Source of the DNA: Streptomyces neyagawaensis
GTDB taxonomy: Bacteria; Actinomycetota; Actinomycetes; Streptomycetales; Streptomycetaceae
Assembly (NCBI RefSeq): GCF_023516595.1
Contig: NZ_JAMGBG010000027.1
Location: 1-64,000 of the forward strand
DNA length: 64,000 bases
Reading direction: 5' to 3'
Under the pieces are notes generated by a model. That model saw nothing but the letters and a program-made list of their open reading frames with translations. It was not told the origin of the DNA and ran no database searches. The first letter of the stretch is position 1. Each line of letters begins with the position of its first letter. This document shows positions 8,725 through 18,804 of this stretch, one piece after another. The translations under genes and the position numbers were made by a program.

Positions 8725-9995
8725 TACGAGGCCGCCTTCTTCACGGGCGGCATCTGCGCCGGCGTGGGCCGCTCGCCCTCGCCGTCATCACCGGCCGCCA
8801 ACGCCGGCAGGGCCACCGAAGCGGACGAGGAAGCCGACGCCGACGCCGAACTCGAAGCGGACGCGGAAGCCGAGCCGGAAGCCCCACCGGAGGCGGCCGT
8901 CGAAGCCGTGCCCGCACCGGAGGCATCCGCCGCCGAGGACGACGTGCTTCCCGAGGGCAGGGCCGACCCGGCGCCCCCCGGAGAAGCCGCGCCCCCACCC
9001 GACGCCGAAGCCGACACCGGAGCCGACGCCGTCTCGGACGTCGTCCCGCCCGGCAGCGCGCTCCCCGCGGAGCCGCCCAGCCGGTCCACCCCGAACCGCA
9101 GCGCCGAGGCGTACGTGTCGTCCGGGTCCAGTCGGCGCAGTTCCTCCGCCAGCAACTCGGACGTCTCGCGGCGCTTCAGCGCCACCGCCCGGTCCGGCTG
9201 GTCCTCCAGCGTGAGGAGGGCGAGACCACCGGAGGGCCGGTACAGCCGGATGGGGCCGGTGCTGGTCAGCATCCGCACCTCGTTCAGGCCCGGGCCCGCC
9301 GACACCCCGCGCCGCACATGGACGTGCAGCCGGTCCGCGAGCCACATCGCCAGCAGCTCCACGCTCGGGTTGTACTGCTCGCCGTGCACCTCCGCGGAGA
9401 TGACCTCGCAGTCCACCTGGTCGAGCGCGGCGGCCAGCATGGAACGCCACGGGGTGATCCGCGTCCAGGCGAGATCCGTGTCGCCGGGCTCGTAGTTGTC
9501 GGCGCGGGCCCGCAGCTCGTCGATCGGCTTCTCGGCGGAGTAGCTGTCGGTGACCCGTCGCTGGGCGAGCGCGCCCAGCGGGTCACGGGCCGGGTCGAGC
9601 GGCGCGGTGACCGGCCACCACACCACGACCGGCGCGTCCGGCAGCAGCAGCGGCAGCACCACCGACTGGGCGTGGTCCGCGACCTCGCCGTACAGCCGGA
9701 GGACGACCGTCTCGCCGGCGCCCGCATCCGCGCCCACCCGCACCTCGGCGTCGAGGCGGGACTTCGTCCGGTCCCGGGGGCCGCGCGAGACCCGCTTGAT
9801 GACCACGAGCGTGCGCGAGGGATGCTCGCGGGACGCGTCGTTGGCGGCCTTCAGCGCGTCGTACGCGTTCTCCTCGTCCGTGACGATGACCAGCGTGAGC
9901 ACCATGCCGACGGCCGGGGTGCCGATCGCGCGGCGGGCCTTGACGAGCGCCTTGTTGATCTTGCTGGCGGTGGTGTCCGTGAGGTCTGTCTTCAT
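8724..9995 (-). CDS. opcA: Glucose-6-phosphate dehydrogenase assembly protein OpcA
   Basis: 423 residues. OpcA is an actinobacterial and cyanobacterial protein needed for activity or assembly of glucose-6-phosphate dehydrogenase. The conserved core is at about 1-305 (RRAIGTPAVGMVLTLVIVT, VVLPLLLPDAPVVVWWP, DLAWTRITPWRSMLAAALD). The ATG overlaps the zwf stop (ATGA). Odd feature: residues about 307-397 are almost entirely Ser, Ala and Gly, with runs such as [18 protein letters not shown], followed by a short KK-containing end. This makes the protein longer than I expect for the family. Confidence 0.9.
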   Translation of the reverse strand: MKTDLTDTTASKINKALVKARRAIGTPAVGMVLTLVIVTDEENAYDALKAANDASREHPSRTLVVIKRVSRGPRDRTKSRLDAEVRVGADAGAGETVVLRLYGEVADHAQSVVLPLLLPDAPVVVWWPVTAPLDPARDPLGALAQRRVTDSYSAEKPIDELRARADNYEPGDTDLAWTRITPWRSMLAAALDQVDCEVISAEVHGEQYNPSVELLAMWLADRLHVHVRRGVSAGPGLNEVRMLTSTGPIRLYRPSGGLALLTLEDQPDRAVALKRRETSELLAEELRRLDPDDTYASALRFGVDRLGGSAGSALPGGTTSETASAPVSASASGGGAASPGGAGSALPSGSTSSSAADASGAGTASTAASGGASGSASASASSSASASASSSASVALPALAAGDDGEGERPTPAQMPPVKKAAS

Positions 9996-11515
9996 GGCCG
10001 GCGCCAGCTCCGTCCGTCTCGCTCGAGCATCTCGTCCGCCTCGACGGGGCCCCAGGTACCGGCCTGGTACTGGGCGGGCCTGCCGTGCTTGTCCCAGTAC
10101 TCCTCGATCGGGTCGAGGATCTTCCAGGACAGCTCGACCTCCTCCGTGCGCGGGAAGAGGTTCGAGTCACCGAGCAGGACGTCGAGGATCAGCCGCTCGT
10201 ACGCCTCGGGGCTGGACTCCGTGAACGACTCGCCGTACGCGAAGTCCATCGACACGTCCCGGATCTCCATCGAGGTGCCCGGCACCTTGGAGCCGAAGCG
10301 GACGGTGACGCCCTCGTCGGGCTGGACGCGGATGACGATCGCGTTCTGGCCGAGTTCCTCGGTGGCGGTGGAGTCGAAGGGGGAGTGGGGCGCCCGCTGG
10401 AAGACCACGGCGATCTCGGTGACCCGGCGGCCGAGGCGCTTACCGGTCCGCAGATAGAACGGCACACCCGCCCAGCGGCGGTTGTCGACCTCCACCTTGA
10501 TCGCGGCGTATGTGTCGGTCTTCGACTTGCGGTCGATGCCGTCCTCTTCGAGGTAGCCGATGACCTTCTCGCCGCCCTGCCAGCCGGCCGCGTACTGCGC
10601 GAACACCGTGTCGCGGCCCAGGTCCTTCGGCAGCCGCACCGCGCCGAGGACCTTGGTCTTCTCCGCGGCGAGCGCGTCCGCGTCGAAGGAGGCGGGCTCC
10701 TCCATCGCGGTCAGCGCCATCAGCTGGAGCAGGTGGTTCTGGATGACGTCACGGGCGGCGCCGATGCCGTCGTAGTAGCCGGCGCGGCCGCCGATGCCGA
10801 TGTCCTCGGCCATGGTGATCTGCACATGGTCCACGAAGGACCGGTTCCAGATCGGCTCGAACATCGTGTTGGCGAAGCGGAGCGCCAGGATGTTCTGGAC
10901 GGTCTCCTTGCCCAGGTAGTGGTCGATGCGGAAGACCTGGTCCGGGGCGAAGACCTCGTGGACGATCGCGTTGAGCTCCTCGGCCGACTTCAGGTCGTGG
11001 CCGAAGGGCTTCTCGATGACCGCGCGCCGCCAGGAACCGCTCGACTGGTCGGCCAGGCCGTGCTTCTTCAGCTGCTGAATCACGACCGGGAACGCCGACG
11101 GCGGCACGGAGAGGTAGAAGGCGAAGTTGCCACCGGTGCCCTGCGCCTTGTCCAGCTCCTGGATCGTGTCGCGCAGCCGCTCGAACGACACGTCGTCGTC
11201 GAAGGTGCCCTGGACGAACCGCATGCCCTGGATGAGCTGCTGCCAGACCTCCTCGCGGAAGGGGGTGCGGGCGTGCTCCTTGACCGCGTCGTGGACCTCC
11301 TGCGCGAAGTCCTCGTGCGCCCATTCACGGCGCGCGAAACCGACGAGCGAGAAGCCCGGCGGCAGCAGTCCGCGGTTGGCGAGGTCGTACACGGCAGGCA
11401 TCAGCTTCTTGCGTGACAAGTCGCCTGTGACACCGAAGATGACCAGGCCCGACGGCCCCGCGATACGCGGGAGCCGTCGGTCCGCGGCGTCACGCAGCGG
11501 ATTGCTGCTCGACAA
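9992..11515 (-). CDS. zwf: Glucose-6-phosphate 1-dehydrogenase
   Basis: 507 residues from a TTG start at 11515, five bases after the tal stop. First enzyme of the oxidative pentose phosphate pathway, making NADPH. The nucleotide-binding motif GVTGDLSRKK is at 28-37, and the active-site peptide RIDHYLGKE is at 196-204 with the catalytic His and substrate-binding Lys. The length is normal. Coupling to opcA by a four-base overlap fits the dependence of this enzyme on OpcA. Confidence 0.96.
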   Translation of the reverse strand: MSSSNPLRDAADRRLPRIAGPSGLVIFGVTGDLSRKKLMPAVYDLANRGLLPPGFSLVGFARREWAHEDFAQEVHDAVKEHARTPFREEVWQQLIQGMRFVQGTFDDDVSFERLRDTIQELDKAQGTGGNFAFYLSVPPSAFPVVIQQLKKHGLADQSSGSWRRAVIEKPFGHDLKSAEELNAIVHEVFAPDQVFRIDHYLGKETVQNILALRFANTMFEPIWNRSFVDHVQITMAEDIGIGGRAGYYDGIGAARDVIQNHLLQLMALTAMEEPASFDADALAAEKTKVLGAVRLPKDLGRDTVFAQYAAGWQGGEKVIGYLEEDGIDRKSKTDTYAAIKVEVDNRRWAGVPFYLRTGKRLGRRVTEIAVVFQRAPHSPFDSTATEELGQNAIVIRVQPDEGVTVRFGSKVPGTSMEIRDVSMDFAYGESFTESSPEAYERLILDVLLGDSNLFPRTEEVELSWKILDPIEEYWDKHGRPAQYQAGTWGPVEADEMLERDGRSWRRP

Positions 11516-11520
11516 GGTGT

Positions 11521-12639
11521 TCAGCCCTCCGAGGGTGCGAGGCGCTTCAGCTCCGCCTCGGTCGACTTGAGCAGGTCGTTCCAGGACGCCTCGAACTTCT
11601 CGACGCCCTCGTCCTCCAGCAGCTGGACGACCTCGTCGTACGAGATGCCGAGCTTCTCGATCGCGTCCAGGTCGGCACGGGCCTGCTCATAGGTCCCGGC
11701 GATCGTGTTGCCGCGGATCTCACCGCTCTCGGCGGTGGCCTCCAGGGTGGCCTCCGGCATGGTGTTCACCGTGTTCGGCGCCACCAGCTCGTCGACGTAC
11801 AGGGTGGGCTTGTACGCCGGGTCCTTGACGCCGGTCGAGGCCCACAGGGGACGCTGCTTGTTCGCGCCCGCGCTCTCCAGGGCCGCCCAGCGCTCGCCGC
11901 TGAAGACCTCCTCGTACGCCTGGTAGGCGAGGCGCGCGTTGGCGACGCCGGCCTTGCCGCGCGCGGCCTTGGCCTCGGGCGTGCCCAGCGCGTCGAGGCG
12001 CTTGTCGATCTCGGTGTCCACGCGGGACACGAAGAACGACGCCACCGAGTGGATCTTCGACAGGTCGAGGCCGCGCTCCTTGGCCTTCTCCAGACCGGCC
12101 AGGTAGGCGTCCATCACCTGGCGGTAGCGCTCCAGCGAGAAGATCAGCGTGACGTTGACGCTGATGCCGAGGCCGATGACCTCGGTGATGGCCGGCAGGC
12201 CGCCCATCGTCGCCGGGATCTTGATCAGGGTGTTGGGGCGGTCCACCAGCCAGGCGAGCTGCTTGGCCTCGGCGACCGTCGGCTTGGTGTGGTGCGCCAG
12301 CCGCGGGTCGACCTCGATGGAGACCCGGCCGTCCTGGCCGTCGGTCGCCTCGAAGACGGGGCGCAGGATGTCGGCGGCGTCACGGACGTCCGCCGTCGTG
12401 ATCATGCGGATGGCCTCCTCCACGGTCACCTTGCGGGCCGCGAGGTCCGACAGCTGCTGGTCGTAGCCGTCACCCTGGGAGATCGCCTTCTGGAAGATCG
12501 AAGGGTTGGTGGTGACGCCCACGACGTGCTGCTGGTCGATCAGCTCGGCGAGGTTGCCGGACGTGATGCGCTTGCGCGACAGGTCGTCCAGCCAGATCGC
12601 CACGCCTTCCTCGGAGAGGCGCTTGAGTGCGTCTGTCAT
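11521..12639 (-). CDS. tal: Transaldolase
   Basis: 372 residues, the long actinobacterial transaldolase type. Transfers a dihydroxyacetone unit between sugar phosphates in the non-oxidative pentose phosphate pathway. Visible motifs are [25 protein letters not shown] (phosphate and substrate loop) and NTLIKIPAT, whose Lys forms the Schiff base. The ATG at 12639 has an upstream GGAG. It lies between tkt (33 bp upstream) and zwf (5 bp downstream) on the same strand, so co-transcription is likely. Confidence 0.95.
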   Translation of the reverse strand: MTDALKRLSEEGVAIWLDDLSRKRITSGNLAELIDQQHVVGVTTNPSIFQKAISQGDGYDQQLSDLAARKVTVEEAIRMITTADVRDAADILRPVFEATDGQDGRVSIEVDPRLAHHTKPTVAEAKQLAWLVDRPNTLIKIPATMGGLPAITEVIGLGISVNVTLIFSLERYRQVMDAYLAGLEKAKERGLDLSKIHSVASFFVSRVDTEIDKRLDALGTPEAKAARGKAGVANARLAYQAYEEVFSGERWAALESAGANKQRPLWASTGVKDPAYKPTLYVDELVAPNTVNTMPEATLEATAESGEIRGNTIAGTYEQARADLDAIEKLGISYDEVVQLLEDEGVEKFEASWNDLLKSTEAELKRLAPSEG

Positions 12640-12672
12640 GGAATTACATCTCCTACGTGTCGTATGTGAGCG

Positions 12673-14760
12673 TCAGCGCTGGGCGGCCGCGAGCGATTCC
12701 TGCGCGGCGGCGGCCACGTTCTCCGCGGTGAAACCGAACTCCTTGAAGAGCACCTTGCCGTCGGCCGAAGCGCCGAAGTGCTCCAGCGAGACGATGCGGC
12801 CCGCGTCACCGACGTACCGGTGCCAGGTCAGCCCGATCCCGGCCTCGACGGCGACACGCGCCTTGACGGACGGCGGCAGGACGCTGTCCCGGTACCCCTG
12901 GTCCTGCTCCTCGAACCACTCGACGGAGGGCATCGACACCACTCGGGTCGGCACGCCCTGCGCCTGGAGCTGCTCGCGGGCCTCGACGGCGATGTGCACC
13001 TCGGAGCCGGTGGCGATCAGGATCACCTGGGCGTCGCCGCCCTCCGCCTCGAAGAGCACGTAACCGCCCTTGGCCGCCCCCTCGTTGGGCTCGTACGTCG
13101 GTACGCCCTGACGGGTCAGCGCGAGGCCGTGCGGAGCGCCCTTGCCCCACTCCTTGGTCCAGCGCTTGAGGATCTCGCGCCAGGCGATGGCCGTCTCGTT
13201 GGCGTCGGCCGGCCGGACGATGTTCAGGCCGGGGATGGCGCGCAGCGAGGCCAGGTGCTCGACCGGCTGGTGCGTCGGGCCGTCCTCGCCGAGGCCGATG
13301 GAGTCGTGCGTCCACACGTACGTCACCGGCAGGTGCATCAGCGCGGAGAGCCGGACGGCGTTGCGCATGTAGTCGGAGAACACCAGGAAGGTGCCGCCGA
13401 AGATACGGGTGTTGCCGTGCAGCGCGATGCCGTTCATCTCGGCGGCCATGGCGTGCTCGCGGATGCCGAAGTGGATCGTGCGGCCGTAGGGGTTCGCCTC
13501 GGGCAGCGGGTTGTCCGCGGGGAGGAAGGACGACGTCTTGTCGATCGTGGTGTTGTTCGAGCCCGCGAGGTCGGCGGAGCCGCCCCACAGCTCGGGGATC
13601 ACCGAACCGAGCGCCTGGAGGACCTTGCCGGACGCGGCGCGGGTGGCGACACCCTTGCCCGCCTCGAACACCGGCAGGTGCGCCTCCCAGCCCTCGGGCA
13701 GCTCACCGGCCGCGACGCGCTCGTACTCGGCGGCGCGCTCGGGGTTGTTGTCCCGCCACTGCTGGAAGGACTTCTCCCACACGGCGCGGGCCGCCTGGCC
13801 GCGGTCGCCCAGGCCGCGCGTGTGCGCGATGACCTCGTCGGTGACCTCGAAGTGCTTCTCCGGGTCGAAGCCCAGGACCCGCTTGGTGGCCGCGACCTCG
13901 TCCTCGCCGAGCGCCGAGCCGTGCGCGGCCTCGGTGTTCTGCGCGTTCGGGGCGGGCCAGGCGATGATGGAGCGCATCGCGATGAACGACGGCCTGTCGG
14001 TGACGGCCTTCGCGGCCTCGATCGCCTCGAACAGCGCGGCCGGGTCGAGGTCGCCGTTCTCCTTGGGCTCCACCCGCTGCACATGCCAGCCGTACGCCTC
14101 GTACCGCTTGGCGGTGTCCTCGGAGACGGCCGTCTCGGTGTCGCCCTCGATCGAGATGTGGTTGTCGTCCCACAGCATGATCAGGTTGCCGAGCTTCTGG
14201 TGCCCGGCCAGCGACGACGCCTCGGCGGAGATGCCCTCCTGGAGGCACCCGTCACCGGCGATCACGAAGATGTGGTGGTCGAACGGCGACTCGCCGACGG
14301 CGGCCTCCGGGTCGAACAGACCGCGCTCGTAGCGGGCGGCCATGGCCATGCCGACGGCGTTGGCGACCCCCTGGCCGAGCGGCCCGGTCGTCGTCTCCAC
14401 ACCCTTGGTGTGCCCGTACTCGGGGTGGCCCGGCGTCTTCGAGCCCCAGGTGCGGAAGGACTCCAGGTCCTCCAGCTCCAGACCGAAGCCGCCCAGGTAC
14501 AGCTGGATGTACAGCGTCAGGGAGGAGTGGCCGGCGGACAGGACGAACCGGTCACGGCCCACCCAGTCCGGGTCGGCGGGGTCGTGGCGCATCACCTTCT
14601 GGAAGAGGGTGTACGCCGCGGGCGCGAGGCTCATGGCCGTACCCGGATGGCCGTTGCCGACCCTCTGTACGGCGTCGGCGGCCAGGACGCGGGCGGTGTC
14701 GACGGCCCGCTGGTCCAACTCGGTCCACGCGAGGTCTGTAGTGGTCGGCTTGGTGCTCAC
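12673..14760 (-). CDS. tkt: Transketolase
   Basis: 695 residues from a GTG start. Thiamine-diphosphate enzyme moving two-carbon units between sugar phosphates. Motifs: GNGHPGTAMSLAPAAYTLF at the N-terminus, the ThDP/Mg motif GDGCLQEGISAEASSLAG, WDDNHISIEGDTE, and the pyrimidine-domain segment FGIREHAMAAEMNGIALHG. Length is typical. First gene of the minus-strand pentose phosphate block, divergent from ctaB across a 367-bp gap, so the main promoter of the block should lie there. Confidence 0.96.
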   Translation of the reverse strand: MSTKPTTTDLAWTELDQRAVDTARVLAADAVQRVGNGHPGTAMSLAPAAYTLFQKVMRHDPADPDWVGRDRFVLSAGHSSLTLYIQLYLGGFGLELEDLESFRTWGSKTPGHPEYGHTKGVETTTGPLGQGVANAVGMAMAARYERGLFDPEAAVGESPFDHHIFVIAGDGCLQEGISAEASSLAGHQKLGNLIMLWDDNHISIEGDTETAVSEDTAKRYEAYGWHVQRVEPKENGDLDPAALFEAIEAAKAVTDRPSFIAMRSIIAWPAPNAQNTEAAHGSALGEDEVAATKRVLGFDPEKHFEVTDEVIAHTRGLGDRGQAARAVWEKSFQQWRDNNPERAAEYERVAAGELPEGWEAHLPVFEAGKGVATRAASGKVLQALGSVIPELWGGSADLAGSNNTTIDKTSSFLPADNPLPEANPYGRTIHFGIREHAMAAEMNGIALHGNTRIFGGTFLVFSDYMRNAVRLSALMHLPVTYVWTHDSIGLGEDGPTHQPVEHLASLRAIPGLNIVRPADANETAIAWREILKRWTKEWGKGAPHGLALTRQGVPTYEPNEGAAKGGYVLFEAEGGDAQVILIATGSEVHIAVEAREQLQAQGVPTRVVSMPSVEWFEEQDQGYRDSVLPPSVKARVAVEAGIGLTWHRYVGDAGRIVSLEHFGASADGKVLFKEFGFTAENVAAAAQESLAAAQR

Positions 14761-15127
14761 CCTGGGTCAGGGCTCCTCTCACATGTCCGGTGCCGGCGTT
14801 CTCGGGGCGCCGGCCGCAGTCGAGCCTACCCCCGTAACAACGCGCATTTTTTCGAGTCATTCCAGACTGCCGGGACCGTCCCGGATCCGCCTCCCGACCG
14901 GTCGTTCCGCATGGTGAGACCAGCGGGTTCGGTCGCTCGACATCTGAATACGCAGCCGCTCATCCGACTGCTCAACCGAAGTGTGTTCGGCTCGTCCGGG
15001 CAGGCCGTCCAACACGACCCGACCCCCTTGAAAGGCTGGCTCTGGGCAACGTCTACAGTGGCGTGGTACGCGCGAGCCGTTACGGGGAGTTCACATCCGT
15101 GGTGCTCGCTGGGAGTCTCTGTCAGGG
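14761..15127. promoter_or_regulatory. Divergent tkt / ctaB intergenic region
   Basis: 367 bp without a convincing gene. It must hold the promoters of tkt (minus) and ctaB (plus). On the minus strand TAGGCT near 14823 is a possible -10. On the plus strand TTGAAA (15028-15033) and TACAGT (15054-15059) are present but 20 nt apart, too wide for an ordinary promoter. I make no firm promoter call. Confidence 0.35.
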
Positions 15128-16090
15128 GTGTGCGTGACGGCCGTCGAATCCCGTCCACCGGGAGTGCTGGGCGCGAACAGCACGAGCAGCATCCGGGGTC
15201 AGCGGCCGTTCGGGGCCCGCGTCAAGGCGTTCGTGGCCCTCACCAAGCCGAGGATCATCGAACTGCTGCTGATCACCACCGTTCCGGTGATGTTCCTCGC
15301 GGAGCAGGGCGTGCCCGACCTCTGGTTGGTCCTCGCCACCTGTATCGGCGGCTACCTCTCCGCGGGCGGCGCCAACGCGCTCAACATGTACATCGACCGT
15401 GACATCGACGCCCTCATGGAGCGCACCTCGCAGCGCCCCCTCGTCACCGGCATGGTCACCCCGCGTGAGGGCCTGGTCTTCGGCATCACCCTCGCCGTCG
15501 TCTCCACCGCCTGGTTCGGCGTCCTCGTCAACTGGCTGTCCGCGTGGCTGTCGCTCGGAGCGCTCCTTTTCTACGTCGTCGTCTACACGATGATCCTCAA
15601 GCGGCGTACGGCGCAGAACATCGTGTGGGGCGGCATCGCCGGCTGCATGCCGGTCCTCATCGGCTGGTCCGCGGTGACGAACTCGATGTCCTGGGCCGCG
15701 GTGATCCTCTTCCTGGTCATCTTCTTCTGGACCCCGCCGCACTACTGGCCGCTGTCCATGAAGGTGAAGGACGACTACGCCCGCGTCGGCGTGCCCATGC
15801 TGCCGGTGATCGCCTCCAACAGGGTCGTCGCCCGCCAGATCGTCCTCTACAGCTGGGTGATGGTCGCCGTCTCGCTGCTGCTGACGCCCCTCGGCTACAC
15901 CGGCTGGTTCTACACGACGGTCGCCCTGGTGACCGGCGGCTGGTGGCTCTGGGAGGCCCACGCCCTCCAGAACCGCGCGAAGAGCGGCGCCACCGGCGCC
16001 AAGCTCAAGGAGATGCGCCTCTTCCACTGGTCGATCACGTACGTCTCCCTGCTCTTCGTGGCCGTGGCGGTGGACCCCTTCCTGCGCTGA
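15128..16090 (+). CDS. ctaB: Haem O synthase (protohaem IX farnesyltransferase)
   Basis: 320 residues. UbiA-family membrane prenyltransferase that adds farnesyl to haem B, giving haem O, the substrate of ctaA. Two Asp-rich motifs are visible: [20 protein letters not shown] and the second-loop [15 protein letters not shown]. About nine hydrophobic helices follow the first [14 protein letters not shown] segment. The start is ambiguous between GTG 15128 and GTG 15134; AGGGG at 15124-15128 would serve the second and GGGAG at 15111 the first. Confidence 0.95.
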   Translation: MCVTAVESRPPGVLGANSTSSIRGQRPFGARVKAFVALTKPRIIELLLITTVPVMFLAEQGVPDLWLVLATCIGGYLSAGGANALNMYIDRDIDALMERTSQRPLVTGMVTPREGLVFGITLAVVSTAWFGVLVNWLSAWLSLGALLFYVVVYTMILKRRTAQNIVWGGIAGCMPVLIGWSAVTNSMSWAAVILFLVIFFWTPPHYWPLSMKVKDDYARVGVPMLPVIASNRVVARQIVLYSWVMVAVSLLLTPLGYTGWFYTTVALVTGGWWLWEAHALQNRAKSGATGAKLKEMRLFHWSITYVSLLFVAVAVDPFLR

Positions 16091-16276
16091 GGGTCCCTCC
16101 CTGCAGAGACGTCCGCAGCAGCGCAGCCAAGGGGCGCGGGGCTGTACCCATCCGCGGCTCCGCCGCGCGGGCGCGAACGAGCACAACGCACCCGCACGCG
16201 CCCCTCACCGCGACGCACGACGGCGAGTGGCCAACCCCACTGGCCCCCACCGTCGCAGCACCGCCCTACTCATCGG

Positions 16277-16282
16277 TAGCAT
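16277..16282 (+). promoter_or_regulatory. Possible leaderless -10 element
   Basis: TAGCAT lies 6 nt before the ATG at 16289 and no Shine-Dalgarno sequence is visible between them. This resembles a leaderless promoter; no clear -35 is seen. Confidence 0.35.
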
Positions 16283-16288
16283 CCAGCC

Positions 16289-16651
16289 ATGGCAGACACG
16301 AAGCAGCCCGACGAGGCCAAGGACACCAAGGCCGCAGCCAAGGCCGAGCGCCAGGCGGCCAAGCTCGCCAAGCAGATCGGCGCCTTCGCGAAGGCACACG
16401 GTGGCGCCGAGGCCCAGGTCGCCTACATCGGCGAGCGCGGCTCCCGCATCGTCCTCGTGGGCGAGGACGGCGGCTGGGGCGACCTCGTCGCCGCCACCCA
16501 CGCCATCGCCGAGGAAGCCGTGCGCAAGGCCGGCGTCACCGTGCACGAGGACTTCGACGGCGAGTTCGCCGCCAAGGTGCGCACCGGCCCGTACGAGTGG
16601 TCGCGGATGGCCGGAATCCAGGTCGGCGGACCGGCCAACAGCAACACCTGA
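16289..16651 (+). CDS. Small conserved hypothetical protein
   Basis: 120 residues. The first ~35 are highly charged and Ala/Lys-rich (KAAAKAERQAAKLAKQIG), probably a helix or coiled coil. The rest looks like a small alpha/beta fold (AQVAYIGERGSRIVLVGEDGGWGDLVAATHAIAEEAV) ending in GPYEWSRMAGIQVGG. It has no signal peptide, membrane segment or catalytic motif that I recognise. Codon use matches its neighbours and it is co-directional with ctaB and the amidohydrolase gene. Function unknown. Confidence 0.75.
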   Translation: MADTKQPDEAKDTKAAAKAERQAAKLAKQIGAFAKAHGGAEAQVAYIGERGSRIVLVGEDGGWGDLVAATHAIAEEAVRKAGVTVHEDFDGEFAAKVRTGPYEWSRMAGIQVGGPANSNT

Positions 16652-16709
16652 GCCCGACTCACCCGTTAGGACCTGTGGGAGCACACCGGTCCAGCGACGG
16701 GGAGTCCGG

Positions 16710-17816
16710 ATGATCGAAACGCCGTCCCTCGTGGATCAGTACTGCCACGGCGTACTGAGAACGGAGCTGGGCCTCGGCACGTTCGAGGCCCACCTCGCCC
16801 GCGGTGAGGGACCACCGGCGCCAGGCACCACCTACTTCGACACCCAGACCGGCTTCGCCGTGCGCCGCTGGTGCCCGCCCCTGCTGGGCCTCGAACCGCA
16901 CTGCCCGCCGGCCCGCTATCTCGCCCGCCGCCGTGAACTGGGCGTCCTGGAGGCGGGCCGCCGACTGCTGCGGGGCAGCGGCATCACCACCTACCTCGTC
17001 GACACGGGGCTGCCCGGCGATCTCACGGGGCCCGGCGAGATGGCCTCCACGGGTGACGCGGACGCCCATGAGATCGTCCGGCTCGAACTCCTCGCCGAAC
17101 AGGTCGCCGACACCTCCGGCACCGTGGAGTCGTTCCTCGCCAATCTCGCCGAGTCGGTGCACGGGGCCGCCGCGCACGCCGTGGCCTTCGCCTCGGTGGC
17201 GGGCGTACGGCACGGTCTGGCGCTCGCACCCGAGCCGCCCGGCCCCGGGGAGGTGCGGGGGGCCGCCGGACGCTGGCTCGCGCACCGGCCCGTCGGCGGG
17301 ACCCTCACCGACCAGGTGCTCCTGCGTCATCTGCTGTGGATCGCCATCGCCTCCGGGCGCCCCCTCCAGCTCCACGCCGGACTCGGCGAGCCCGGCCTGC
17401 GCATCGACCGCACGGACCCCGTCCTGCTCACCGACTTCGTCCGTGCCACGGCCGGCCTCGGCACCGACCTGGTCCTGCTGCACGGCTACCCGTACCACCG
17501 CCACGCCGCCCACCTCGCCGGTGTCTTCCCGCACGTCTACGCAGACCTCGGCGCCGAACTCGTCCGCACCGGGGCGCGTGCCCCCGCCGTGCTCGCCGAG
17601 GTCCTCGAACTCGCCCCCTTCGGCAAGCTCCTGTTCTCCAGCGGCGCCCACGGCCTGCCCGAGCTGCACGTCGTCGGCGCCCGCCTCTTCCGCGAGGCGC
17701 TGGCCCGGGTACTGGGCACCTGGGTCGCGGAGGGCGCCTGGTCCCTGACGGACGCGCAGCGCGTGGCCGCACTGATCGCGGCGGACAACGCGCGACGGGT
17801 GTACGGACTGGAGTAG
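16710..17816 (+). CDS. Amidohydrolase-2 family metal-dependent hydrolase
   Basis: 368 residues. It resembles TIM-barrel amidohydrolases of the amidohydrolase-2 / FluG N-terminal type. Visible features are an N-terminal LVDQYCHG strand, ITTYLVDTGLPG, PLQLHAGLGEPG with a metal-site-like His, DLVLLHGYPYHRHAAHLAG, VYADLGAEL and a C-terminal LFSSGAHGLPELHVVGARLF, ending with the barrel-closing AADNARRVYGLE. The N-terminal HxH pair is reduced to a single His (QYCHG), so the metal site may be unusual. A decarboxylase or hydrolase role on a small acid is possible; substrate unknown. GTG-free ATG start with GGGGAG upstream. Confidence 0.75.
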   Translation: MIETPSLVDQYCHGVLRTELGLGTFEAHLARGEGPPAPGTTYFDTQTGFAVRRWCPPLLGLEPHCPPARYLARRRELGVLEAGRRLLRGSGITTYLVDTGLPGDLTGPGEMASTGDADAHEIVRLELLAEQVADTSGTVESFLANLAESVHGAAAHAVAFASVAGVRHGLALAPEPPGPGEVRGAAGRWLAHRPVGGTLTDQVLLRHLLWIAIASGRPLQLHAGLGEPGLRIDRTDPVLLTDFVRATAGLGTDLVLLHGYPYHRHAAHLAGVFPHVYADLGAELVRTGARAPAVLAEVLELAPFGKLLFSSGAHGLPELHVVGARLFREALARVLGTWVAEGAWSLTDAQRVAALIAADNARRVYGLE

Positions 17817-17856
17817 GCGGCCGTACGGGCTGGTACAGCTGCCCGGACCTGGGGGT

Positions 17857-18804
17857 TCAGCGCACGAGTGCGAGTCCGGTGACCGGGCCGGGGAACTTCG
17901 TGACGAGCCACTTGTCACCGTCCGCGACAGTGATCCCGTACACGGCGCCCGAGAGGTCGGACACATAGACGGTGCCGTTCGCGTGGTCGACGGCCAGTCC
18001 GATCGCCTCGTGGAAGTCGCCGGCGATGATCGTGGGCGGGTCGCCCCGCCGTCCGGGCGGCGGTACGGGAGCGCGGTTCAGGGTGTTGCCCAGCGGGCCG
18101 GCGCCGCGGTCGGTCCAGTGGAGAACCTGGCCGTTCGGGTCGAGCTCGAGGTCGATGGGCTCGGGAAGCCCGTCCCACAGCGTCTCGATGTCGTCGCGGT
18201 CGTCGGGCGAGGTTCCTGCCGGGAGTTCGAGCCCGGCGCGAAGGATGCGGCCCCTGCCGCCGTCACTGGGACCCTTCTGGGTCCAGTACAGCCAGCCACG
18301 CACCGTGTCGACCGCGATGCCGACGCATTCCTCCTCGGCGCGTGTCGGCCCGTGACCGGCGGTCAGGATGAGGGCTGTCAGTCCGGAGCCGTCCCGCTCG
18401 GCGCGGTAGACGCCGCGGCCCTCCCGGTCGCACCAGTACAGCCGTCCGGTCGCCGGGTCCGTGGTGAGCTGCTTGCCGGTGGTGAAGGTGCCACGCGGGA
18501 CGACGATCTGCGGGGCGCCCCCTGCGAGGGGCACGCGCTGGACGGAGCCGTTGCGCTGGGTGAACGGTGGCTCCGCGCCGGGTTGGGGCGGTGTGTCCGG
18601 CGTTCCCATGAGCGTGATGTACGCATAGCCCTCGACCTCGTCCACCACGATGCCGTCCGGCGCCTCCGTGATACCGAGGGCTATGTCCGTCACGGTGCCG
18701 TCGTCCGGGTCTATGCGGTGCACGCCGCCCGGGACGACATCGAGAGCGTAAAGACGCGGTGAGCGGGCCGGCCGGGCGGCCGCGGCCCCTTCTTCTGTCG
18801 TCAT
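17857..18804 (-). CDS. YWTD/NHL-type beta-propeller protein (SMP-30-like)
   Basis: 315 residues. Recurrent segments of about 40-45 residues carry D-x-x-x-G-x-(I/L)-Y-(W/V) strands: GRLYWCDREGRGVYRAERDGSGL, GWLYWTQKG, QVLHWTDRG and GTVYVSDLSGAVYGI. This is the look of a six-bladed LDL-receptor/SMP-30-like propeller. No signal peptide is seen, so it is probably cytoplasmic; some relatives are lactonases but I see no clear metal ligands. ATG 18804 with AAGAGG upstream was chosen over a GTG at 18822. It stands alone, divergent from the biosynthetic operon. Confidence 0.75.
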   Translation of the reverse strand: MTTEEGAAAARPARSPRLYALDVVPGGVHRIDPDDGTVTDIALGITEAPDGIVVDEVEGYAYITLMGTPDTPPQPGAEPPFTQRNGSVQRVPLAGGAPQIVVPRGTFTTGKQLTTDPATGRLYWCDREGRGVYRAERDGSGLTALILTAGHGPTRAEEECVGIAVDTVRGWLYWTQKGPSDGGRGRILRAGLELPAGTSPDDRDDIETLWDGLPEPIDLELDPNGQVLHWTDRGAGPLGNTLNRAPVPPPGRRGDPPTIIAGDFHEAIGLAVDHANGTVYVSDLSGAVYGITVADGDKWLVTKFPGPVTGLALVR

